From Siderastrea siderea (taxonomy: Eukaryota; Cnidaria; Anthozoa; Scleractinia; Rhizangiidae), in the NCBI GenBank assembly GCA_964030785.1, contig OZ034974.1:47374003-47438002 (forward strand): a stretch of DNA of 64,000 nucleotides, given 5' to 3'. The notes beneath the pieces were generated by a model. The model was not told the DNA's origin. It worked only from the letters and a program-made list of their open reading frames with translations, and ran no database searches. The translations under genes were made by a program, and so were the position numbers. Shown one piece after another: positions 48,101-60,100 of this stretch. Every line of letters starts with the position of its first letter. Positions within the stretch are counted from its first letter, which is position 1.

Positions 48101-51100
48101 CAATAATTTTTTACATTACATTAATGTCCTCAATATTAATAAGCAAAATCAAATAACTGATAAATGGTGTTTCCATGCATTTAGAGTTCTGTCTCTCATA
48201 GGTTAATAAAAATTATGATTGTCTGGGTGAGTGTATTCCTGATCATGAGAAGGACTGTTTGTGGTGACAGTGACTGACAACAATGTTACAACATATGCCT
48301 TTTTGCAGTTGATTCAATTCCTTATTATTTTTTAGTTTCATCACCCTGTGTTGAAGTCAAACCAAAGATCTTGTTTTTTTTTCCTTTTGAACAACTCTTA
48401 GCCTTGATATCTGTTTACCGAATGATAAATCATCATTAAGCTAAATTTCATGAGTGCATGACCCTGTAATAAGTTATTAATGGCAACCAATTGTGATCAT
48501 CATTTATATTTGATATTAAGGGACATACTTTGTTGGCATTGGCACCACTATCATCCCTGCCTTTCACTGTTGTGACTTGTTGTGCATTGTTGTGATTTGT
48601 TGTGGCCTGTCCTTTCTGTTAAAGCATTGAAAACAAAACTAAGACATTTAGAATATAAATGATTAGAATAATTTTTACCTGCAACAGGAAAAACCCTGAC
48701 AGGATAGTAAAATTATCGGTTGTATAATATACCACTACACAGAATACAAGGCCCTTAATCCAGAGGCCATGGGATCCTACACAGCCGTAATTAAATATCC
48801 CTATTTCTGTATGTAGCATGAACAACCTGGGAGTATTTCTACTCCCCATGGATGGGATGCTTAAGTCTTGGACAAAACTTAATGTTAAGCCACCAGGTTT
48901 AATACCTTGAAATTATCCTTTTATTTAACTCATTTGTTTCATACACCACTCAAATTGATTCCCCACCCCCCCACCATGTTTGATGTTGATTTGAGAGACT
49001 GTCTTTGCAATAAGACATTTTTGTTAGGGTGGACAGGGGGTTCTGGAATTGCTGCAATTGATCGAGTGAGTGTTAAATTTTTTTGCTTTGAAATGGAGTT
49101 GTCTCAACAGTTTTGTCCAAGGTTAAGGTTACTCTCAGATTTAAATATGTTTTGGTACCCTTTATACATCAGAGAAACAATGGAAACAATACAATGGCAG
49201 CAGCAGGATTTATATCACTAAAATTCATTTGATTGGTATTCGATTGTTAATGACAACCACTATAACCATCACCTCTGCACAGAGGCCTTGCATTAATATT
49301 GTGTTATTTACCTTTCTGTCGTTTTCTTTTAGCTGGGTATGTTTGCTAAGACCTCAATGTTGTCGGTGAGCAAAGCTTGTTGTTGTATTATTAATTTACT
49401 TAAAAAACAACAACAAGTTTTTTAGGGGTGTGAATATAAATTGAATGCAACAGGTAACTAGAACCTTGTTATGGTCCTGGACTTCCTGTTCATAATAATT
49501 AATACATGAATACTAATAATTATTTTCAGAGTTCATTACTTAGTGCCCAAAAGGTTAATAGTGAGATTAAGTCACACAAAAGAAACACAAACTACAAAAA
49601 TGCTAGTTACCATTATTATTGCTTGCAGTTTGTTATTCTAAAATTATCTCAAATCTGACTGATTTGTCTCCTGTCGTGGTCATGGCTTTCTTACATGAAA
49701 TATTGCAATGTGGAAAGTTACTTTGTTGTTAGTGTTGTTTGTTTTAAGCAAATACCTTAGCATCGGTACCAGTCACACATGCACCAGTAGTTGATGAGTG
49801 ACTGTTATTGCCATATCTGAGTCTCCCTTCCAGTCCTGAAAGGAAATGCATCTGAATGTAGTTGGATCCATGTTCAAGGGTCAATCTGAAGGTCAGCCAA
49901 GTTTTGTCTATACTGACCCCGCTATTTAATGCAGAAACTTAATCCTGCCCCTTCAGTGTCTGTATCAAAGGGTACAAAGGTTGACGTGCTCAGCTTCTAT
50001 GATATATTTGTCATATCAATGAAATTTTGTTTCAGAATTAAATTTAAAAGACCACAGCATAGGTTTTTTGGATATTGTGCTAAGAATTACGTGCAGGACC
50101 AAACACATTGTTCCAGTCAATATTGTTTCTTGAAATAAGCAGTCCTCTCATATGAGGTGCATAGGGGCTGCGCTTACATGTCACCTATAGTAAGTAATAA
50201 ACCCACACATGTCCCATTCTGAAATCTTCTCCATATCAAGATGTTAAATGATAAAAATAATTATGCACATGTATTTAATAAATACCTTGAGGAAATCAAT
50301 CCTCAACGATTCCCTCAACTGCAACTCCTGGTCCCTTTTCAGGGCCAATTCCTTTTCCTTTTCTTTCCTGTGTAATGATAATAATTAATTACAAATTACT
50401 ATGGCCGCCATTTAAAAAAATATGTAAGGCAAGGCTATTTAAAATTTGAATGTTACATCCAATTCAAACACAGCTGTTTCTGTCTCTTTCAAACATATGC
50501 AAAAAGCTAAAAAAAAAGTTAAAATCCTTGGTGACGTAATTTGTCAATGGGCTTGTTTCTGAGACATTTGCAGAAAAAATGATGCTCGAAAGGGCTTTTA
50601 GTCGTGCGCGCGTAGCCTACACACGACATAGCTAGAATGCACGCGTCAGCTGAGTGAATCTAAATTTCTATTACAAGTCACATGTGCAAACTACTGGAAA
50701 TGAAAATGCTGCGGAAAATCGTGCATTTGTTTTTATCTCGAAATTTTGCTCGGTGACCCATCATAATTTTTTGCATGCATGTAACATTAAGTGTGCCAAT
50801 TCAAATAGAAATATTTGAAGGAAAGTTATTTGGTGAATTTTTTGTAATTAAAAAAAAATGACTTTTTCAATATAACTTAAGTTCTACTGAATAACGTTTT
50901 GCCATAATGTCAGAGAAGTTGAAGAATTTAGGGAGCTTTCCAAAAGTACCCCCAAAAAAGGGAAGGTCACCAACTTAGTTTTTCAGATACTTAATGAAAA
51001 CTGAAATTTGGACGCTCTTTTTGTGGACCTTTAGTGTTCCTATGGTAATGGCTATGATGTCACGACCACCCTTAAAGTATTGCCTGACAAAAGAGTTGTC

Positions 51101-54100
51101 AAGATATTCATAGTTTACCCACGTGGTCAGAAAAATTTCTTTGATATCTTTCCTAATTAAAAAAACCCTTTCTAGCCACCTTAACTCATCTTCTTTTTGT
51201 ATGTAATTGATGGCAAAGGGAGAAACGCAAAGACATGATTAACCAGCTGTTGGGGCCAATACGATCATCTGACTAACAAATAAACTTGCCTGTTTAGTTG
51301 AACAAGCTGCACAGTTTCTTTGGCTCGCAAAAGTGCTTCGTGCATGTCTGTCCAAATAAACTTTTCTGTTGGAACAAATTTTGTTTTCATTGTTATGCAT
51401 GAGTGATCAGATTGAGGAGCAACATTACTGCAAGTGATGTTAAACCAGCTTGAATAATTAACTAAACAGTTTATTAACAATAATATTGTTAATATGCTTC
51501 ACCTGAAAATCGTTCAATTATCACTGGTACTGCCGAACTACGTAGAGATGGTGCCAGCACCATGATCTGAGGATAGGAGACACTCTGACCCGCTGAAACT
51601 TGAATGGCTGAAGGATGAGAAAAAAAAGGTGTTGTGTCGTTAGAAATTTATTTTAATTAAATTATTTGTTTACCCATCATTTGATGCAGTGCTTTATTTG
51701 GGAAGTCAAATCTTGATGTCTAATAAAATGTCTATGGATCAGGCAAATGAAAAAATTTTCGCTAAGTTTTGAAAAAATAGTCTTTCAATGTTCTAAGGTA
51801 AGGTATTTAAAGGTACTTATCTATTTGAAGGGTATAAGTCGGAGATACACATGGCATTAGCAATTTGTAGGTTGAGTGGTCTAGAGCATTTAATTTGTAT
51901 ATAGTTATCACAGTCAAATAAGAGACTGGACACTGCATGAGAACCTCTAACTTTAGGATATGGGCCTGGCATTAGATTGTCTTCACACATTGGTCTCATT
52001 TCATTTTCTTGTCATTCTTTATGACATGGGTTGACTCAATCTGTTAAACTTATGTCCTTGCAAGATGGATGAACTCCTATTTTTGTCCAAAGATAAATTG
52101 GCATACAAAAAAATGTCATCATTTCACTTGTTTAAGTCATGTGTATGCTAAAAAATCAAATGGCAAAACACTGCAAATTATACTTGTTATAATTTACTGT
52201 ATTAAACCTTTGAATAGTCTTCCAGGTCAGTGAATGATTCTCCTAATACTCTACCTTCTATTCCTTCATTATTTTCTTTACTGGTAATCCAGATGAGTGG
52301 ATCAGGGTCAAACATCAATTTCTCGGTAATGTACGCCTCCTTGAGATAACTACATATAAACAAGAAAAAACAAGTGTTGATACTATCAAGAAAGTGTTGG
52401 TTAGTTGAAAAGTTAGTTGGTTACTTGGTTTGAAAAAAACTTTTCAGCTAGGCTGTTTACCTAACTTGTTTATTTAGTTATTAACATTTATTTTTTGTAA
52501 AAAATCCACAGTGTAAGTCCAGCTTTCAAAAACCTTTTGTGATGTTGCATACAAGGCTCAATGCCCTGTCTTTGCACATTAACATGAGCAGGTTTCCAGG
52601 TGTGTATTTCCCACTCCCGCTAACTTTATTACCAGTAAATCTCTATAGCTGTTTATATGTTAATGACTGTGTTGAAACCGTTGCAACCTCTATTAATGTA
52701 CAGGCATGTACAGGTAACAATCATATGGATGGTCATTAAAAACTAAGATACAAAGACACTGCTTATATTCCCAGCCTTGGCAATCGAGAAAATCGATAAT
52801 CGATAACAATCGATAAAATTGGTTAATTAATATGTATATCAAATTGATAAAAATCAATAAACAGAATGATTGAATTTTCAATATTACTTTTTAATTAGCA
52901 ATTTTATGAAAAATTATTGATTTTTAACATGTGTCGTGTCATATAATATGAGTTTTTTATGATGATGACAACTTCTACATCCAGTTTTGTCAATTTTGTT
53001 GCTATATGATGATGTTCCGAAACATCCATAAAACCATAACCATAAAACAACATTAAGTACTGATGTCAGACTGACGTTGCAATGGGACAATGACATTCGA
53101 GTTGATAATCACTTGTAATAATGTCTCTATGTCAAACAAAACAAGTGAAGCAATTGAATTCTCAACGGGTTTTGAGCATGTAGCAACCTTGTCCATGTTT
53201 TCAGTTCTTTTGTTTCCACTGAATCACTGCAAGTTCTAATACTGGGTTAACCAAAAGATTGCCGACGCTTCCACTCAAAATGTTTTCCTTTAAGCGGCTG
53301 CTTAGAATCATCAGGTAGATTGCTGAAATGTCACAATCTAGTCAATACAGCACAGTTATCCTGCCAGCTTAATAAGTCACAGTTACTGAAATACAAATAC
53401 ACTTTTACTTGTGAACAATTTAGACACTGAAAAAACGACTTGAAAAGTCAATGCCAGAAATTATAAGACATGTATGATTGACAACCATCGATGAAATCAA
53501 TTACATCGATAATGTTGATGTAGTCGATATTGATAATAATTGATTTACCAAACGGTTTTATGATATCGATTTTTATCAATTCCCCACCCTGGGTTATATT
53601 TTAAATACCTTAACATGACGCTCTCGTCTGTGGTCAATTTGTTTGCGTTGTTTAAAACAATAGCCACACCTATCCTTGCCCCTTTATGAATATGGCGACA
53701 CAGCTGAAAAACATTAATGGCCTATATTATAATTATATTAACATCACTATAGCTCATTTAAGCATCAATGGCAATATTTATTGAGGTGGGGGAGGGGAGG
53801 GTGCATGTAGTGTTGAGCACAATTGAGCTTAGATTTGCATGAAGGTCGGTGGTTCAAGGCATAGTCCCTGCCATCATGTTGTTGCCTTATAATTTAAGCT
53901 TATTGAAACAAGAAACTCTACCCTATATTGCCTCCCTCTCCACCCAGGTGTATAAAGTGGGTGCCATTGACATACTTTTGGGTGTCACCCTGTAGTGGAC
54001 TCAAATTCCATCCGGGGTTGGGGGGAGTAGAAATACTCTCAGTTGCTTCAATTTGCTACATAAACCAGGATACAACCGGGCTAGTGTGCAAATTTGATAA

Positions 54101-57100
54101 TTATTGAATGTTTATCACCTGACGGTTACAATAAGAAGACATTTTTCTGTTAAATTTTACACAATAGTCCATTAAGTACTAATTCTGGCATTGAAATTCT
54201 CAATGCCTAGCAACAAAATTGCACTTGGTTTTTTTTAGGGCACTACACTAGGTTGCTTTTGACAATCAAGCAACAAACAAAATTTCAAATGGTAAGTGTA
54301 TCTTCTACTTTGTCACTCACCAGCTACTGAATAAATGTAATTTAATGACGATTTAAACTAGAATTGACTTACACATTGAAAAGATATCCCCACAAAGGGT
54401 AATCCTGCTGCCTGGGATTGGCTGATGGCAGAGTTGATGGGTTGCAGTTTTGCTGCATGCAACAGGCCTAAAAATATTTCAAGTATTATATACATGGTTA
54501 CATCTGCATCTTGCCTTTAAAACCAATTTTTTAATCTTGTTTCTGGTGACCTTTAGGTTTCAGGTCCTGTGCATTAATTTTTCTTTAATTTGCTTTTTTG
54601 GAAACTACCAAAATAGAAAAGAAAATCAATTGAAAGGTGCAACTGAAAGATGACTTTGACACCAACTGTGAACTATTCAGGTCACATGCCCCTTTCTCCA
54701 AATTCCCAAGTTTAAGACAGTCATGTAAACACACCTAGGTTGAATGTATTAAAAATGTTGAATGTTTAAAAAAAAAATGTCCCAAGTTTCAATTACATAG
54801 CAGTATATTTTGGTTAGAACAAGAAAAGACAAAAAAAAAACAACAACAACAACAGCAGGGAAGTCTGTTTGCCTGTCTCCATGTACAGGGAAAATGTACA
54901 GGAAAGTCTGCTTACCCGTCTCTATGCTTCGTTTTATAGATTTCATGTGACTAAACTTTTTATTCTTTCTTTTATGTAAACTTATAACCACACTAGGAAT
55001 GTGACTACATGCCTTCTTGTTGTTTTTTTTTTGGCGGGGGGGGGGGGGCAGGGGGGCCATCACAAAATTTAATCTAACACTGTAATGAAACCTATCTATT
55101 ATAGAAATACCTGGGTGGTAGAGTCCTTGGTCAGACTGGTCCGGAACAATTGTACCCACTGCAAAAATTTAGTCAAATTACAAAGGTACGTGATTCATTA
55201 TTTTAATCTCTGTCAAAAATGCAGACAAGTTAAGGTATCAATATTTTTTGGTTACAGGTAAGAAGAATAAGATGGTACCTGGAGAGCATGGGGCATGGTA
55301 TTGTGGTCCAAATTCACCTGAAAGAGAAAAAAGTAACACGTATAATATAATTATACATTTCACCATGATTGTAGACCAGGCTTTATTATACACTTGGGCA
55401 TTATTATAGACTGTCAAGCTGTTGTAAGCAACCTAGTGACCTCTGCAAGAATTGAGAAAAGTGGTCGCAACTAGAGCTGGTCGCTTAGGAGGATGGACTC
55501 TCGTAAGCACGGCTGTGTGATGAAACAATAAAGGGTGGTCTTTGACGAGTGCTTTTACGCAAAGCTTCAAATTGGTATACGTTATTGCATGGTTGCTAAA
55601 AGTGTTGTAGTAATAATATTAAATAGTTTTTATTGCTGATCGCAAACAGTTCACGTATGCTTATGCCAGCTTTTAATTACAGAGTTTAAGTGACTTTTTT
55701 ATTATTTTATTTTATTTTATTTGTTTGCCACACCACAGACAGCAATACAAAGATAACGAGTCACAGGGTTTTGTAATACTAGTCACAGACGGGGTTGCAA
55801 CGAGAGCTTTGATTGTGAATTACTGTATTTGCTTTGTGTTCACGCACATGTTTTAATGAGTGCTTGCACTCCTAAATGTTGCTTGGTTCAATAAAGTATC
55901 GTAAGTTATTGTTGTTATTGCTGTATTGTATTCTTTAATCTTGCATCTTATGATTTGTTATATGAGTAAATCCATTTACCGAGTCACAACCGAGCCCGAG
56001 TCAAATCCGAGTCCGAGTCAGCAGACCGAGTCAATGGTCAGCGGTATAGCTCCCCAAGGTCGAACAAAGATGGCGAGTCGATGGCGAGTGGTAAGCTAAG
56101 TGCGTTTATTGAAATCTTGTTCTCTAATTTGTGAATGTGGTATTAAATTAGTTTACAAAAGGCTGAAGGACTTTTCTTTGCATTTATTTTGTGTTGTAAA
56201 CATCAATTGACAGCAGAACTGACGGTCTTTTATTTTTATTTCTGGACAGATTTCAAGGACGGAGACGTGATCAAATCTCGAGGTGAAGTCATGGAAAGAC
56301 AGGATAGTTTTTGTATTCTTTTTCCTGTTGTAACTAGCAAAATAATGTTTGTCCTTGATCCTTGGCTTTTCACAGACTCCCGATTTAACAGCTCAAATTC
56401 AGTGATAGACGTGATAGATTTGATCCCGGGGCTCCCCGGGGATTTGACTATCAACAGGATTGATACGTTGTTAATGACATTGGCTCTAAGTTTTTTTAAT
56501 TTAAAAGTAGTCAAGACAAATGCCCCCGAAACAAGTTTGAAGAGGTCTGACGATATCATCAGACTTCTTTTTAGGGCAGAGGGGGTACACGGTAGAATTG
56601 TTCCTTAAAGAATTTTCATTCATTAGAAGAATCCTAACAGTTCTGTCCAAGATGTATGTATTAATATGAGGGCACTGGTTTATGAGGTCATCCAACGTTG
56701 TGTCACTCTCTTGGGGTGCATGATGTTTAACTCAAATAATTTTTGTTTGTAGTGACGGTAGTGATGAGTCAATTTTCACGGTTACAACAAAATGTGGCAA
56801 AAGATGCCCCAACGGTAAGCAGCGAGCCATTGCACACATACTGTAAACTCTTTCTCTTTCATTTTTGGGGTATCTCACAATACATGTGCTAGTATCTCCG
56901 AAGACGATAAATAAATGAATAACTAACAAATTTATGTATCTTGAATGAAATAAATTAAGAAAATATTTGTAGAATATTTAGGTTGTAATCTGGAAATTGT
57001 GTAGTATGTTGACAGTGGTACACAGTAAAATGGTATCTTCATGGGTCAAAAGCCCATTTAATTATAGAAAGAATAATTTAGTCTTTCTATCTGGGCCAAA

Positions 57101-60100
57101 GAACATGTTCGCATACCGGATTCTGCTTCCATTTTTTGTTTTCCTTCCACCATTGGCAGCCACAGTCCATGCAGGATGTATGATTTAAATTTCATTTATC
57201 AATAACTTTAATAGTTGCTGCAATTATTTATTTTGGTATTAGATAGATGATGTTAGGAATTCATTTTATTGTTTCGTTTTATTACTGAAATAATAATAAT
57301 ATTAAAATAGATTTTAATTTTAATTTCATAGCAGACAAGTCATGCAACCAACTCTTGAAGGGTACAAAGAGGCCATATACAGTGGACAAAGAAAGAGAAA
57401 GGAGAAAAGGAGAAATGGAAAAGAAAGAGAATAAATGGCTGCATATATGTAAAAATAATACTATGAAGAAAATAAAACGTGTTTTTCATCACTTTCATTT
57501 ATTATTTAAAATAACATGCATTGCACCACGACCTACACTGACCAACTAAAAATAAAATATTACAGCAATCATTGTCCGTTCGACAATCAATCTCCACATT
57601 GAGATATGGAAAGCTTCTCCATTTTCAGGGTTATGACAAGTGGGTGGGATCAAGGATAATAGGGGCGTAATAGACTCTTCTTCTATTTGGAACCCCAGTA
57701 GAACAAAAAGCTTTGTTTTGCCCGGCTAAGCTCGTGCTCTACTCTGGCAAGGCAAACTGAATCTTTTGTTTTTACTCAAATTCATTGGTTCTAAGGCAGA
57801 GGCCATGTGATCAGAATTAGCACTATAATATTCTACCTTGGGTATTGTTCTTCATGATATGGTAATAAGGTATGGGGAATCGCTCTGGCCTGGGACAAGC
57901 CTAAGACCAGGCAAAAGTAGAAGCGGTCAGGATCAAGCCCGACTTACTCGTTGAGTGGGAGGGTGGGTCACACACACCTGAGGGTGATGTGGTGGAACAC
58001 GTTTATATTATTTTACCGTAAATTGTAAATTGTAATCGTAAATTGATGATTATAGTGGTCAGCGCGCTTAGCTATCCTCGGTACTGCCTTACGACAGACC
58101 AGCTATTTCACAGGCGTGCCACTCAGACAACTGAAACAAATATTGCAAATGAGACATGACATGTTTTAAGAATCCCAACTGGTGGGAGGCAAACTAGTTG
58201 GCTATTTACAAGCGCAGCCGAAGGATTTATAACTCGGGGCTGCCATGAAACAAATCCAGTCTCATTTGCATAATCCCCAGGGCATAACTACCAACGCAAA
58301 CTGAGATTGCATAGTTTCTCGAGGATCAGGCTGTACCATTTTAGAGGGATCAGGGATCAAAATTTGTCACACACACACACCTGAGATAAAAAAATATATA
58401 TCAAAATTATACCTTGAGTTGTAGTATGTTTGAGAGACAAATCAAACACAACATACATAGACTATTTAGCCCAGGTAAAAGGATCAGTTACAAGAAGATT
58501 AAAAAAGTCTAATTTCCTTGGCAGTACGAGGAGGACAGAAGGCAATTGATGTGATTTTCAAACTTAGTATTTTAAAAATAACAGCTCGTGTGACAGCGAT
58601 TTAAAACTTGTGATTGTGCGAACTAGAAATCCATCATGTGGGACACTGCGAAATCAAAACGTCATTCTAATTTATAACCTGTTGGATTCTGCAAAAAAGC
58701 TAAATCATGCCTGCTAGGAATCAGTGAGAAAGGAATTAAAAAGAATCTGCTTTCGTGCAAAAATAGCCCGGCCGGTAGGAATCCCTGCAAACCACGTGTA
58801 AATCAGCTGGTATTGAGGCCTCACATTCTTGGACGATCGATGGCTTTTCACGCTTCAGCTGTCTAAAAACAATTTTAGCAACATATCTTTGCATTACCGC
58901 CGTATTCCCACTTGTAAGGCCTCCTGATCCTCAGACAGATCCGACAGACAAACATGTATCCAAAATGGCGATCAGCAAGATGGTTCTATGGTTCCCAGTA
59001 TTTTCGTCATTTACAAACCGCTGACCGATGACTCGATCAATTTGACTCGGACTCGGATTTGACTCGGACTCGGACTTGACTCGGTCAACCGATGAACTCT
59101 TTGTTATATACATGCATGCAAGTGTAACGGTCCCAAGGAGTGGGCATAGAGTGTCCAATATCAAAAATAATTATATTACAGCTTTAAACTACATGTAGGC
59201 CAGTCCTCTATGTTGTAGGTACTGGATGCAAACTGTTTTCCACATTCAGCATACCTTTGACATATGATGAAAGTTCATTGATGTTAAATACTCTAAGAAT
59301 GTGCCTACCTTTGATACATATTTTATTGACAGCGGTTGATTGAGCACCTCAAGAATGAAAAAAAAAAAAAAGAAATTTTTACCTAATGACAGTATGACAG
59401 GAATAAGGCTCTGGGGTTGAAAGTTTGGACAACTTAATCCTTGACTTGCAAAGTTAGACAATAGCTGATGGTAACACAATGTGGTTTTTATTAAGAATAA
59501 GAAATCCATTAAACTGAAGATGTGTCTCCAGCACTACAATTAAAGACAGCAAGTTTTACACGTTTTCATAAACGTAGGTTGAAATTATTATCGATGGTAA
59601 CCCTATGAGTGCACTGTATGTAGAAGTACTATAGTAACCTTACCATGTTGTTGAGCACTGTTAGCCATTGCTGTCAATAGCCGCCGTGTAGATGCTTTAA
59701 TCAAAATACAAAGTAAACATATTCTTAGGTAGCATATATCACGTTGTTTAATAAACTTTTTAGTGTTCAATGCGGCAATTTATTTAGTTGACAAACATTT
59801 GTCTACATATATACTGTGTGTAAGTGGATTCATTATTGTCTCTTCCTAGCTTATGCATTAATATATACTAAATCAGGTCCTTTGCATTAATCAGTCCATT
59901 TACCTGAGGTAACAAGACTGAGTGGTAAGGCACTGGATTAAAGCCTACTCTGACCACCCAATGGAGTTGTTCCAGGGCAGACCAGAGTGCATCTTACTGA
60001 TGACGTGTGATATAGTCGACTGGACCTCCCCCTTCCCACCAAATACGTACGTACATACCCCATGCCCGGCAGTTGACATTATTTTAAACCTGTTGTGTTC

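Noticed and set aside
48619..48849. Identical 76-codon ORFs here and at 31858-32088 as a conserved gene
   Set aside because: Identity is explained by the recent duplication; no homology or codon evidence for coding.
56189..56608. 139-codon plus-strand ORF
   Set aside because: Crosses a good splice acceptor and donor and shows no recognised domain; treated as part exon, part intron of a tentative gene.
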